A stretch of 64,000 nt of DNA, from positions 2,790,001 through 2,854,000 of the forward strand of contig JAJKFH010003493.1 of assembly GCA_023333565.1 (NCBI GenBank). The letters run 5' to 3'. Shown here piece after piece: positions 1-14,057 of this stretch; position 1 is the stretch's first letter, and every line of letters begins with the position of its first letter. Made by a program: the position numbers and the translations under genes. This DNA is from Puffinus mauretanicus (Eukaryota; Chordata; Aves; Procellariiformes; Procellariidae). Under the pieces are notes generated by a model. That model was given only the letters and a program-made list of their open reading frames with translations, was not told the DNA's origin and made no database searches.

Positions 1-3000
1 CTGTATTTTTCTCCGCTTGTATTTTTACAGCTATTTCTATGTCAGCAAATAGCAATTTCAGAGCAGAATTCATCTCCTGGGCTTTTCAATGCTCTTTTAA
101 AAATACAGCAAACATACTCTAGTGAAATAAAAAATGGAGATGGTGTGTTTAACAGCTTGATTTCAATGTGCCTTCTCCATCAGCCACATGACATGCAATG
201 AAATTCCAATTGGTAATACCAACATGGTTAAAGAGACACACATTTAGACTTAAAATGTACATTGTGGGTGTTTGTATGCATTATATATATATTTTTATGA
301 GCATTTATAAAGTAGAATTATATTTCTATTGCAGTATTTTACAGTTTTAATAGAGAACAGCTGATGGAGCCAGTTATTACACTATCACAAGTGGGTTCTC
401 AGAAAGATTTCTGGAGCACCTTAAAACTAAAAAAAACCACAGCCCTATAAAAATCTCACAGTTTTTCCAGCCAAATATTTACAATGTACTACTATTTCTT
501 TTTTGTCCAGGTTTAGATTCAGCTCTGTATCGGGGGGAATTCGGAAGAGCTGGCCTCCAGCTGAAGAAGCAGAATTAAACTGGAAGAATTTCCAAAGGTT
601 AGATGCAAACTGAGAACTTACTCTGTCTCCTAAGCTATAAACGACCCCTGTCGCATAGCTGTGAGAGGCATCCCATTGAGAAGCTCTATGGAACTACCTG
701 TTTTGAAACATCAGTTACCAAAAATTAAATCTGCTCTCCTTTCTTTGGACAGGCTTTGTGAAATGCAGAAGAAAACAAACAAGTCATTTTTTAGTTATTT
801 GGACTTCAGTTACACTTTTAGAAGAGTTTTTGGTTTATGGAATACAAATTTCTTTTTAGGCCTGTGTCTCTTTGCAAATATTCTGCTGTGTTGCTTTTTG
901 AATTAAAAAATTGGGAGTGCTTGGGTTTTTTGAGCTTTTTTTTTAAGGGAAAGTCCAGGTGCTCTGTATGTCGTCTATAGGATAGCTGCCTTGGACTCAT
1001 CTTTATACAGCAGCACAGGCAGGATTGGTTACCCCGAAATTAAACCTCCCCAAAACAAAAGTTCATATTTTCAATAACTACATTTTGTTTGGTGATTTCA
1101 GTGCAAATAGCAGTGCAGGACAGTTTATATTCCCATATTGGCTTGCAGTGAAAGCCAAGTTTTCTGAATCCAATTTTTGTGGTTTTTAATATTGTACCAA
1201 CCTTTAAGAAATAGGTCCCAAAAGGCCCAGTAAAAAAAAAATTAAGATTGAAGGAAAAAAGCAGAAACTAATAATTCACTGAAACACCGGTTTTCCTAAC
1301 AGGAAATGCTGACAGCTTGATGCACACCAAAAACTTCCTTAAACTTAATTTTAAAAAATTATTTTGTTTCTAATTGTGTTTTATTATGTTGTTTTCAGTG
1401 GCATCCGGGCTAGCGTTACAAGAAGACTGGACAGTGAAAACTGCAGACAAAAGCAGTGTCAGACATGCTATACCAAATATGTCATAGAACAATTTAATAC
1501 TCCGAGAGGAAGGGATTAAGAGAAGATGAATTGTTTGTGAGTAATTTTATTTATAGTGTCACTTTGCCTCAGGAAGTTTCCATAGTTTGCCACATGTCAC
1601 CTGTTTTAAACTTAATGAACTCCTAGAAGACCATGTCAAGGATACTGTGAGTCTTGATGTGGAAAATGAGGTATGTGAAATGCATCACAGTATCCTTCAG
1701 TGATTGTACAGCAGCAGTGTTGCTGTCTTTTGCTATCATTAATAATAATGCACAGACTAAGTAATTCTTTGGAGGCAGAGGCAGGTGAAGTGACACACTG
1801 AATTACTCCACTAACCTTTCACCTTTGAAAAGAGTGCTCAAAATCGGGGCACAAGTGAAAACGAGTGCAGCACAGCACTAATCCCTGTTTGTGCGGCAAT
1901 AAAACTAGCCTCGCGGCTGGAAGTCTGATCAACACACGCGTACGAACTGGAACAACAGAGTGATTCAAGTCAGAACAAAGGGCGGTAGCAGGGCTCTGAA
2001 TTACTTCACACATCCTACAAGCTGAACTACAATTTATTTCTGACTTTCATAAAATCACAGTTCCAACTATCCATATAGAATGTATTTATCCATCTACGAG
2101 GCTCTTTGAAAACTGTACGGGAGAATGATAAAGTGATCAATAAACACTGTATAAAAAAAAGGGGAACAAATAAAATGAATTGTTTCCGTAAAGAAAAAAG
2201 GTAATCCTTAGAAGAGAAAGGAACAAATTCTAGAAACATCTAATGTCTACTAGGAAAGAAGTCAGTGAAGTTAATATCCATTTTAGCAATTACAGTTTAT
2301 AGCAGAAATCATATGATATGGAGTACAATGAACTCTCTCCTGAGCTCGTTTCAGGAACTAGTTTTGCAGATTTGGTTGGTCACATCTTAATATTCAATAG
2401 AAAAATTCTAATATATATAGGCTACACCAGCGTAGCTAAAACATCAAAATATGCCTGCTGAAATTTCCTTAGAGCTCATGTACCTCATTAGGCTGGCTGG
2501 TATGGCTGATATGGATTGGACAAAGTGGACAACCATATGACCTTAAAACATTGTTCCCACCAAAGTAAAATAACAAGGGATTCAGTAAGATATCCTTTGA
2601 CATAGCATTCTTAGATACAAGGTGATTGAATGTGTTGGAGTCAGAAGAAACAAAGGCCGACTTTGTTATGTCACTTCTCAGTTTCAGATAAAACCCAGGA
2701 TTGTCTTTCCAGGTATAGCATGGGAAATAAGGAAATACAGGGTAGATGCATGAGAACTTGAGACACAATCTTTGGAAATGGATCTGAATGTTTACACTAA
2801 CCACCTCTGCATCTAGAGAACTAAGTGAAAACTGTGATAGATACTGTAGCTTGGAGACTGTGTAATTTTAAAGCCAAAAGTTTGACTAAATTTTTTGTCC
2901 CCACATAGGAAAGCCAACCTAGTGGTCACTGTGCAGGGCTAAAGGAGACTTACAGTTTTGCACCAGTGTTCCTACGCAGTTGTGTTCACCAGTACATCCC

Positions 3001-3264
3001 ATAGTCCTGGTCACTCAATCATCCAGCCCTCGGCTATCTCTCTAGCTATACACCTAAAGTCTTTTTCCCGGGAGAAATCAGAGCAGGTGCAGAAGGAGAA
3101 AGGGAGGGTGAGATAAAGCATGGAAGACCCTGAGGTCTCATTCTGTTGTACAACCAAGGTGTAGCCAGGGTGCACGTCTGGGCAGGTAAGCAGGGAAGTG
3201 GTCATGTCATACTGCTCGCCAGAGGTGAAACTCCGGAGTGCTTCTTGGTCTTCATGGTTTGCAA

Positions 3265-3425
3265 GTAGTCATGATGGATCCAAGAAAGTTAAGTGGTCTT
3301 ACAGTGATGCCTTAGTTTCCCATCTGTAAAACTGGACTAATGCTTCTCCACCACCCAGGATATTCTGAGAATAAATATGCTAAAAATTGCGAGGTATCTG
3401 GATACTGTGGTAAATGTGGCTGTAT
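3265..3425 (+). mobile_element. MIR-like ancient SINE remnant
   Basis: CCTTAGTTTCCCATCTGTAA followed by AACTGGACTAATGCTTCTCC, then GAATAAATATGCTAAAAATT and GCGAGGTATCTGGATACTGT, matches the 3' half of amniote MIR elements (core 'cagtttccccatctgtaaaatggg', then a tail with a run like 'aaataca.taaagattgtgagg..ctcagatac'). The tRNA-derived head is not recognisable. It is an old fixed insertion with many changes. Confidence 0.7.
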
Positions 3426-5211
3426 AGACATGTATCGTAAAGAGACTGATATCCATGACTTGACTGTAAATTTTGAGCTCTGTAGAATTGTCAGAAACAC
3501 ATTTGACTTCTGTTAGTTCATACAATGATTGAAGTTACACAAATACTAAGGCATGTGTGACTTGATTCCAATTTCCAAACTGTTGTCTGGAGAAAAATGT
3601 TACCTATCTTCAAAAATAAGAGAGCTCTGCAAATCCAGTTTAGAAAACATCCATTTACTAAAATACCCATTTTGTGTACATGGAAGGAGAAATTCATTCC
3701 TCTCTCTAGACTTGCATTTGATTGCTGTCAGGCTACCTACCACAGATCTGTGTGAAATATGAGGCTGCCTAAGAAAAAGATGTTTCAGAAATAACAAGTA
3801 TTATCTGGCCCAATTTTATTAACATGGCTCTTAAAGGAAAGCATTGGCAGTGATTCATCTCTGTATCTTGCCAAGGGAAATCATTCTTCTTTAAAGAGTA
3901 AGGTTTTTTTCAGTCTTCAGTTTTTAGCAGGATTTCTATAAACTTCACTGGCTGACTGGGAGTTAGCTGAGGCAATCATGGATCAACGAGGCACAGTGTA
4001 CTGATCTTGAAGAGTTGTCTTTAATTAAGGAAGAACACGCACCTATTAGAAGTGCCAGCATGCTGGAACAATTAAAGTTCTGAAATAACACACTTTGATG
4101 CTTGGATGCGTCTCAAAATTAAAAGCAGAGATACATTAGCAATAATAATGAACTCAATTGAGAAACAGTCATTGTTATTAAAAAAAATTTAATAAAAAGG
4201 TGTTAGTAAATAAGAACTTGATATGAAAGACATTACATGGCATGTGGCTTGATAAAATTTGCAGAAAAATTTACAGCAATATGAATTTACCTTGTGGAAG
4301 ATGAATCTGAGTGGATAATAAGGAAATCGCAGCACTCGGATCTCAAAATGCTGTCAAGCAACCAAAATGCTAAGATCCATAATGTAACTGGCATGTATCC
4401 ACAGGGTCATAACTATATTTTCAGAAAAACACTCTGCATGTTTTTTTTGTCTGAAGATTTACTAAGGGAGGAATAGCTATTCTATAGGAATTCCAGCGTG
4501 TTTAGCATTTGTTTCATTTAAACAAAAAACCAGCCAGTTTTCTTCTGGATTTGTCTCTTCTCACTTCCCACTAATCACCATCTCCAGGCAAAGGAGTGAC
4601 CTATGGGTCTTACACATCCCGAATGAACAGTTTAATCCCAAAGCAACTGGATGTAAAGGCATTCCCTGTGACCATGCTTTGTGCAGTGTTAGACATCCTA
4701 TAATCACATGTACCAAAGGTAGATGACTCTGCAAGAAAACCATCAGGTCCAATAGGATCCGCTTACCATGTGGATTCCCAGGGGACAGGGAGGGGCGGAA
4801 GTGTTACTGCATGGTCTGGTCTTTGGTGGCATTTCGACACTGTGAGAAAAACGAGTCCTAAAGCCATCTTCACTTTTAGGAGAAGGGTTTGAATGTGAGC
4901 AATACCAAAATCTTCAACTTAAACATATCAACATCATTTTAGGTCAGACGCAGGAGTCATTCGAATCCTGCTCTTGGATCTATCCCTTTGTTCCTTTATT
5001 GCAATTAATCCTTGGAGTAACTAGAAAAGCCTACATGTGTTATGAATGCTGCTTATTTTGGTTTAATCTGATTTTCTCCTTCTCGCTCTATTAAATCTCA
5101 TTATTAATTTGACGCATTTAAATCCAAAACTGTTATTAGGAATCCCATACAAAATGTCAAAAGAATACAAGAGGCTTTTACAAAAGCGGGGGCTGGTGAA
5201 GAATTTTATCC

Positions 5212-5712
5212 CTACTGAAGGCCAACAGGACTCTTTTTCATAGGCCAGGGCCTGAAATCCCTTAGCAAGTTGAACATCCCTTGGAACAGGAATAAGAACT
5301 TAGGTGTGCCTTGCATTAACACACCTCTTACTGTTACCCAATAATAACTTAAAATATAGTCAGGCCTCTCCATTCCCTCTCTATACTTCCCTTTCTCCCA
5401 GGGAACATGTGGAAGGAAGTCGCAGGCTGTACCTGGCTCAGACATGTCTAAGTTCATATCTGCATCAAGAGGCAGTGGAAGGAAAATGCCTGGAAACTCA
5501 TTTGTTTGGGATTTTTGTTGGTATGGCCCAGATACTCTCTTTGACGGGGCTGGCTTCTTGGGGTTTTTCTGGACTGCAGCCATGGGTCGCTGAGCCTGGT
5601 TGTATGATCGCATGTTGGGACTGTGCCTCAGAGTCCATACTGTGGTCCATACGATTCTGGAGGAGGTGTCCCAAAATGTTACTGCTCTATAAATGTAGGA
5701 AATAGGTGCCAT
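5212..5712 (-). other. Unexplained 166-codon open frame
   Basis: A 166-codon minus-strand frame starts MAPISYIYRAVTFWD and ends KKSPVGLQ. A 133-codon frame on the plus strand overlaps almost all of it, so the segment is stop-poor on both strands. I see no domain, signal peptide, membrane span, splice context or similarity I recognise. It is most likely chance or an undetected old repeat. It is listed only because it is the longest non-repetitive open frame here. Confidence 0.15.
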
Positions 5713-6059
5713 CTCAGCAGAGTATGGGACAGGGACCTCTGGAGTCAGTCTCTGCTACGTGTACACTCGACAGGTTTCTGACAGTCCAGAGTGGTGAATT
5801 CTGATCCCTCGAGTGCTGCAGAATTTGCAGCAACACTGCCCTACCAAAAGAGGCATCCAAGGAAGATGCTTGTACCAACACACAGTGGCTCAAGAAAGTA
5901 TGAAAACCGGAGTGCCACCCTGCCCTGAAGATCGGTACAGGCCAGTACGGCAGTATTTCTGGAGGCTGATCGCTGAGGTGACATGGGATATCATATGAAG
6001 GGAGCAGGGTGGTGTGAGCTCTGGCAATGACTCGGAAACAAAGGAATCAGCAGGTCAGT

Positions 6060-6300
6060 GAGAAAATAACCTCATTTTAGTAACCAAATGGACTCTCCAC
6101 TTCTAAATTAACTTCAGAACATGAATATAATTAGGCTTAATTACAAACAGGTTCTAATAGGACTAGAAGGAAAAACAGGTTAAACAAAATAATTAGCATT
6201 CATCATGTAGGCAGGTTTAGCTCCTGGATTAGTTGCAATGAAGTTACATGGCAACGCTGAATAAAGATTGAATTTATGATATTTACAGCGATAATTTCAT
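6060..6300. promoter_or_regulatory. Candidate conserved non-coding element
   Basis: ATTA-rich unique stretch: AATATAATTAGGCTTAATTAC, AACAAAATAATTAGCATTC and GAATTTATGATATTTACAGC, with GTTACATGGCAACG (RFX-like half-sites) near 6244. There is no stop-free frame of interest. It sits just before the old CR1 at 6466. The call is by texture only. Confidence 0.2.
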
Positions 6301-6465
6301 ATTTAGTAACAGGTAAAATAACTTTATTTGGAAATCCTATCTTTCCTCCGTGAGGGGTCACATTGACTCCGTTGTCATGCCTGAATAAATGGTAATCACT
6401 TTGTCAAATGATTTCAGTGTTGGCATAAAAAGTCCTAAGATTGAGCCGTAGAAAAAAACTATACA

Positions 6466-6690
6466 AGGTAGAGATGGAAAAGACATGGAAGGTCATGAAG
6501 GCATTCCTTCTGCTAGTATAATATTGTGTCTTACAGTAATTTCTACACTCATGCCACTTTATCTAATTGGTATTATAAAGACCCAAGCAATGAGGATTCC
6601 AGCCCTTGAGAATTTTCTGAAATCTAATTCATCCTGAAGTTGCAAATGCTCCACTCCATAGAAGGGCCTTTTTCTAAGAAGGAAAATTCT
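6466..6690 (-). mobile_element. Ancient CR1/L3-like LINE fragment, antisense on plus strand
   Basis: The plus strand resembles a well-known old amniote LINE pattern read in antisense. It has TAGAGATGGAAAAGACATGG, AAGGTCATGAAGGCATTCC, a middle block with TGTCTTACAGTAATTTCTAC, then CAAGCAATGAGGATTCCAGC and CTAATTCATCCTGAAGTTGC. Many substitutions and small gaps indicate great age, and no coding capacity remains. The assignment rests on recognising block order by eye, so CR1 versus L3 is open and both ends are approximate. Confidence 0.6.
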
Positions 6691-9600
6691 ACAAATAATT
6701 TACTAATCAGAGCTCCATTTCTGTATCCCACATGAATGTGAAATCTTACAGTACAGCCCATCCTTAAATTTGGGACAATTACAGCATACATTTTGCTATT
6801 TAAGTAACTGTCTGCTACTCCAGTTAATGCACCTGAACTTAATTTGCTGTGAAAATAGGGATTCTGCAACACAGACTGCATATAATTTGTTTTATTTGTT
6901 GCCTTTGATAGATCTGCAAAACCGTAAAAAACAAACAACTGTTTCCTCCTCCCCTGCTGAATAATGTAGAAAATTAACCATGCAAAAGAAAAGAGACATG
7001 TCTTGCAGTAGCGTAAATCATCTCTGAAGGTAGAATCTGAACGACTCAGGAATACTAATTTCTGAAATCTTACTCAAGAAGGTGAGAGACTAAATGATTT
7101 AATAGCTAACATACTTATATCCAGGATTATAAATTTTGCTTTTCAGGACTGACTCTACATTCTTGTTGCGAATCTGTTAGAGAGCCAAATGTAGCAGGCT
7201 TCTTTGCAGGAGCTTAAAGAATGTGGAGCAGTGTGCTTTCTACGGTGAAACAAGAATAATTGTATTTTAAGAACAGGAAGAAGCAGCCTTAAAAATAGTT
7301 GTGCTAATCAGGGTCCTGAAGGTGGTTCATAGGCAGTTAGAAACATATGGCAAGAAATTTCAAAATCTGTCCTTGCCTTCATGTTAAAAAAGGTACAGAG
7401 GGAAAAAAATAAGCCCCAAACCCCCCACTTAGTACAATGGAACAAAGTCTAAATGAAAAATCTGGGGTACAAAAATTCAGCGGGACTGATGCCGGTTTAT
7501 TCCAGCTGAGATTTGAGCTATTTGTACTAACTGGGAATAATGAATATTAGATTAAAATATTATGAGATTAGAGAATTAAGTGTAGGAATACAGGTAAATA
7601 TGATGTCTAAGTTTATTGATTTTCTAGTTTTAATTATTTTTCCCTTAAATATATGCAGTTCTATTAGTGAGAAAATATATCCAGTAGAATTGGTTAAGCC
7701 CCAAAGTGTTGTATCTACTTTGTTCAAAAGATTCCAATGTAATTAAGGACATGTCTGCATTGGCTAGACAAAACTTGCATGAAACAAAGAAAATACATGT
7801 AATGACTGTAAACGATTGGAGTGTACTTTGAAAGTAAAAGGCAGTTTACTTTGTATCTTGGAATTCATTCAAATTAAGCTAGGATTCTATATTTTATATA
7901 TGAGAAATAATTAATAGCTTTATTTAAATACTTCACATATTGTTAAACATTTAACATTGATGACTTATTTTGGTCTCAGTTCACACAAAGATTTATTATG
8001 TGTATGCATTAAATAACCTGTCTTCTCTCTGAGGTAATGGGCATAGGAAACCTCCACTGGTACTATTTTAAATTACACGTTTATTGGAAGGAAAATGAAT
8101 TGTAACCTTTTGTATTTGTAGCATCCATCATTCATGCATTTTCTCAAGTACTTTTAATTTAATGACGGTTAAGGTAAAGCTCATAGAAACCCTGTGTTTC
8201 TTGAGCAGAAATGCACAAACTGTTAAAACCACTGTATGTAACAGCTTTTATAAGCTTTATGTAAAAAAAAAAAATCAAAATGCCAGGTGTATTTTTTTCC
8301 AGCTTTACTTCCATTTTGTGATAAGACTGAATTTTGTGTGATCTAGAAGGAATAACAAAAATTAGGAACAGTTAAGGGTAGCGACAAGACTCTTTTCTCT
8401 CATGAGTGCCAATTACATCCCTTTACATTTATTTCTTGACACAGATGTACAAAGCCTCTTTACTGATTTGGATTTTACTCAATCTCTGATTTAATCAAAT
8501 GCCATTTAATAAACTGATGGTTCGGTATTATTATGTCTGAAGTTCAATTTTTATCACCTTGTCTTAAATAAAAACAAAATAGGAGTAGAAAACTTATTGA
8601 AAAGGACAAGAAATCATTAGCAGCATGGTTAAACCTTTCCCATTTAAGGAATGTTGAAATCTAAGCTTATTTCTTCTGGAAAAAAAAGACAACATAAGAT
8701 GTGACAGGTAATTTTGTAAAGAAGATTATAAAAAAAGTGGTCTTGCTTATCTTTTCTGCAGTAAGAAAAGAACACAAACAAAAACCCAACACATTTAGCA
8801 AAAGTTAAAAGGAAGTAGATGCTTCATACACCAAATAGTTAAACACATCCAAGAATATAGTGTAGGAATATTAGAAGGTAATTTAGGAAAATTAAAAAAG
8901 AATTAGAGAACACTAGTCATGGCACCACCTAGGTTACCATTGCAAAGGCTATTACTGCTCATGCTTCAACACATAATCTGATCGTTAGCTGTGGTTAGGA
9001 GGGAATTTCCTTTCCAGTATATTACTGTATGAGTAAAGTGCTTTGAGGGAATTTTACACTTTTCACCGAACCACTGAACAATGAGCAGTTACAGGCAACG
9101 TACCTGACTGAACCAAGTAGTGCTGGTTTTCTGCTTGAGAATGACTACATTCCTCCTTCTGGTGATCATTCTTTGTAGAGTTACAGATACATCAGATAAA
9201 ACAAGAATAGGGTAAGTGTGTGCGTGACTGGTATCTGGAGCTATAGCTAGGGACTGCTTTATGCCTTGGATACCACAAAATCCAGATTGCACATTTTATT
9301 TTTAAGAAGTATTCTGTACCATTCACTTTCTAAATTACATAAATCCACCAATATTCTTATGTAAATAACCCCAGACGCTTTTCAGAGGAAAAATTATTTA
9401 AATAGACAGTAGACTTCTGAAACCATAATAAGGGGTTTAAAACAACCTTACTTCTACAGTTGTGTTAATCTTTTTAACGATGTCTTGTGAGTTTTGAATC
9501 TAAACACATCAAATGCCTCTATGCTCACAAACAACACTCTTCTACCCATAAGGTGTTGTCAATGTGCAACTGAAAAGAGCAAAGATTTAGGCCAACATAA

Positions 9601-10009
9601 ATAGTAATCCCGATCCAAGCCTCCTCCCCCTGCACACATAATTAGGAGATATTCCAAGACATATTTTCCTGAGAACTACTAAAGGGATGACAGTTCACAA
9701 ATGTTTTTCCTGCTGTTATATTAATCCCCACAGTCATGGGTTCATGTTGAGGGGACTTAGTCAATTGATAAGAACAAAATCTTGTAACATTTTCATCAGC
9801 TCTTTATGGCAAAGCAAATTAATTCTCTTTCAATGCTTATCTATGCGTAATTCTCATAATGTGCTGCTGCATTGCTTGCTTTTACATATGTTTAATTTCA
9901 TGTTTATAGATCATGTCCACAGAGTTTAACACATATAGGTGTATGTGTCTGCAAATCTTTAAAGACCAGATGTATAGCAAGTCTCTTCCTGGCAGTGCAG
10001 AGAGGCTCC

Positions 10010-10105
10010 TAGTAGGACTTTGGATGCCTAAATCCCATGGCAAGTACTGAAACCTCTGCTGGCTGTCAGCCAGCATCTTCAGGTGCCTAAATGCCTTTAA
10101 CATAT
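10010..10105. repeat. Possible ancient amniote interspersed repeat
   Basis: GGATGCCTAAATCCCATGG and AGGTGCCTAAATGCC recur about 60 bp apart in the style of an old amniote repeat rich in 'tgcctaaat' units. The family cannot be named and the extent is uncertain. Confidence 0.25.
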
Positions 10106-13100
10106 TGGTACTGTGTGTTCTGCTCAGAATATGAGAAACTGTGATTCAAACCATTGAATAGCAATTAGTATAGTATACATACTATAGTACGGTGCAGATA
10201 GTATAGCACAGTATATTTTAAAAGGAATGGAAAAAGAAACCACTGATAGACTAGCAAAGATTTGTAAATATCAGCTGTAGAATATATGATACGATCAGTT
10301 CACATATGGACGTATTACTTCAATAAATATATAGCAGGTTCTGCAGAACTGGCAGGGGAACATACAGTATTAAGACAAATAGGTACTTTCTGGCAAAAAG
10401 AATTTTGTTGCAATTGATGGGATCGTTTTGCTCATATGAATGAGTTGATGGTAACGGGTTTTTCCCAAGGCAATCCTGCCCCGGACGTTGTCATTCTACA
10501 CTCACTGAGAGCAGAACAAAACCCATCAGTTTTGTGCTGCATTTTCCTTTCATGATCCTTTTGGACAACTTATTACGATGGCCTTTCTGTAAAACAGTCA
10601 GCCACATGCACCCATCCACTCTGCTCCCAGTCCAGCAGCACCAAGACAGCAGAGCAACCACACGCTACATTTTGCATTTGCTAAGCAAAAGCCTCCGGAG
10701 TGAGCTCACTTCATTTGGAGACAATCCAAGGCAGAGATTTTGAAAGGGATAGAAAGGTTACGTTGCAACTTAGAACAAACCAAAAAACATTACTACATGA
10801 ATTGATTCCTCGCCGCTCTAACGTTTGTTTACCATCTCTTACTGGTTGCCATGCTTGAGTGACACGGCATAGAGTATTTTCCTGCTCCAGATACAAAGAG
10901 AGCATTTTCCATTGTGCTGAAAGAGCCCAGAAAGCTGCCCGTTTCCTGACAGAGCACAGTATACAAACTCTGAAGAAAAGGGAAAAACAGCTCCAAGCTA
11001 AAGAATATAAATAATCTCAGATAACACAGCAATCTCATTGTTTACACGACCCTCTGCTGCTTACAAAAAGGATATATGGCAAAACGAGGTTATTTTGTTA
11101 TATGTCTGATAGTACTGTGCTGTGACGTTGCACCTGGTAGCCTGTGGGTGCTGGGGAAGAATCCAAGTAGCTGGGGTTAGCCAGCCTCATAAAATTGGGC
11201 AAAGTAAATATTACTTTGCCGACTTCTAAGTATTTCAGTCATTTTCCAGAATATTCATCACATTTAACAAATCTACTCAAATATGTTCTGCATTATTACA
11301 GAAGGAGCATTTATGATTTTCCTGTCTTCTATATGTCTTGACAAAAATGTTCTAAAAGGAAACAAAATTTCATTACAAACCAGTACAGAATATATTTGGG
11401 CACAGGAAAGACTAGGAGTCCTTTTTGATAAACTGAACAAAGCTGTTAAGCTGCTAAATGGCAAGGAAAATATCAGATTGGACTCTGAAGCAAAGTTTTT
11501 TGATAGTAGCAAAATGTGCAGATAATGGCTTTAAGGAAAAAAATTACAAGAACGAGGAAAATGAGAAGTGGCTCATCCCTTGAACTTGCTGTCATCCAGA
11601 GTTTCTAAATTCACTTCACAAGCGGGGTAAGGGGAAAAGAAGGAATGATAATTGGGAAGTCTAAAAAATTGCAGAAGGAACATCTGACGTGAACCGCCAC
11701 TGACAGAAAGCAGCCTCTGCTATGGAGAAGCACCAGATGAGGAGAAACATCATACATGCTTCCTGTTAGATCGAGATATATAGAAGAACAGAGAGAAAAA
11801 AGATACATCCAGTCTGCTGAGTGGCGAGGGGCACGGACCTGTTCTTCATTACCCGGGGCTGGGTAGCCTTTTTAAAGTTCGAACATGGAAGCCAAACAGC
11901 AGAACCGTGACCGCAAGTCAGCCAAATCCTCACTCGGAGCCAAACGCTCCAGCATGGAACAGATTTTATTTTTACAGCTATGTTACATTTTCCTTTATTA
12001 AGCTGCCTTAGATTTATTTTTAAACCTTTTTTTTTTTGGACAGGCTAGCGCTTTCAGATCTCGCAGTAATTCTGAAAATAGATCTTTTTTATTGATACAG
12101 TGGACATCTATTAGTGTATTAAAATGCATGCCGGTATGGCTGGAGCTTCTTGCCTGATAAAACAGGGCTAGTCCCGTGGAACCTAACGTGTCGACACATG
12201 CTCGCTTTGCAAGTGGCCGTGGCGATTTTGGATGTTAAAATGCCCCCGTGCCAGAGATGATCACTCCAATGCAGAGTCAGGAGAATGGAGCGTGTCGGTG
12301 AGCGTCCCGTTGGAGGCTGGCAGCCTTGCTCCAGCTCCCGGTGGGAGATGGGTTTTCCTGAAAGGGTTCAAATGATCCTACTTCCCTTTGCCTGGGGTGT
12401 GCAGAAGACAATTCCATGGGCGGTGCAGGGGGCAGGAGCTCCTGGCAGAGTGGCAAGAGAGGCAAGGGACTTCCTTAACTGGCCTATCTCGATTTACCTG
12501 TCAATACCTTATAAAAATTGGTAGAGATTAAGGAATTGCTACAAACAAGCATTTGGATGAAGCTTAAATTTCCCAAATGCTAACACAAATTCAAAATGTG
12601 GAGATGCTCAAAACTTTCTAAACACCAGATCCATCCACGTTGCACTTCTGCCCGTACCCTGGGCCCTCCTGCTAGGCATGCAGGTGTGCACCCTGGCCGC
12701 AGCGACTCCCACAGCGAGCTTTGGGGAAGGCTGCTGAAGGCAAACCTGCCGAGGGATGGGGCAGTGGCGTTGCAGCAGGACACCAACTTCCCTCCGAAAG
12801 TGTACGCTGCTGGCTGAAAGGGAAACGGGATGAGAAATCGAGACAGTACGCGAATTCAATTCTTCCCCTCGCGTGTTGTCTGACTTAAATCTCCCCACCT
12901 ACTCCTGTTTTGCAAAGGTCCTGGAAACATACAGCAGCAATTCTAGCAGCTTTACAGCAGGGCAAATACCGTTCAGGCTTTTAGGGCTTTTATGCTTATG
13001 TTGGAAAGTCACTCTCCAAAGTGCTGTTTCAGATCCTGTTGAGGATCAAAGATACGCATTAAATTACACTATTGAATCCTTTTCTGCAAAGGATGACAGA

Positions 13101-13868
13101 ACTGGGATTTTATACTTTCAGCAATAAGAGTGCAGAACCTTACAAACCTTTAGGAAAATAACATGGAAAAAAAAAAAGAAAAAAGAAAAAGAATTTTGTA
13201 ATAACTGCATCCCATCTCTAAAGTTTCCTAAATACCAGCACCCTCATGCAGGTGCAGGTAAGGGTGTTAATGTTTTTTTGGCAGAAAATTTAGGCGAACC
13301 TAAATCATGCCAAACCACATGGATAACTTGTAATTGCAATAGAAAAACAACAATAGTATCTTATCCAAAATTGCCAGTTATTCCTACTCTGTGATGAAAA
13401 CAATGAAGTTTCTGGGGAAGACAAAGGCAAAACATAGGATGACTCATATAAAGAAAGCTTGAAAGCATGTTTTGTGTCCCTTAGTGAGACAAGTAAAGAT
13501 CCCCATAATCTTAAGATCTTGTTTGACTTTGTTTATATATGCTTAGGTAAATGTAAGTCATTGAAATGCACAGCCACATTACTGAATGTGGGTGTGCTGG
13601 TTTTGGCTGGGGTAGAGTTAATTTTCTTCATAGTAGCTAGTATGGGGCTGTGTTTTGGGTTTGTGCTGAAAACAGTGTGGATAACACAGGGATGTTTTCG
13701 TTACTGCTGAGCAGTGCTGACACAGAGTCAAGGCCTTTTCTGCTCCTCATCCCACCCCACCAGCGAGCAGGCTGGGGGTGCACAAGGAGTTGGGAGGGGA
13801 CACGGCTGGGACAGCTGACCCCAACTGACCAAAGGGATATTCCATACCATATGGCGTCATGCTCAGCA

Positions 13869-13874
13869 TATAAA
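13869..13874 (+). promoter_or_regulatory. TATA box in the solo LTR
   Basis: TATAAA occurs in the context CAGCATATAAAGCTGGG, at the position expected for the U3 core promoter. Transcription would run rightward toward the polypyrimidine tract, antisense to UBE2E2. Whether it is active cannot be told from sequence. Confidence 0.6.
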
Positions 13875-14051
13875 GCTGGGGGAAGAAGGAAGGGGGGATG
13901 TTCAGAGTGATGGCGTTTGTCTTCCCAAGTAACCGTTACGCGTGATGGAGCCCTGCTTTCCTGGAGATGGCTGGACACCTGCCTGCCCATGGGAAGCAGT
14001 GAATGAATTCCTTGTTTTGCTTCGCTTGCGTGCGCAGCTTTTGCTTTCCCT

Positions 14052-14057
14052 ATTAAA
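14052..14057 (+). terminator. Polyadenylation-type signal in the solo LTR
   Basis: ATTAAA lies within CCCTATTAAACTGTC, about 180 bp after the TATA box and about 125 bp before the LTR end, consistent with the R-region signal of a retroviral LTR. Function is inferred from position only. Confidence 0.5.
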
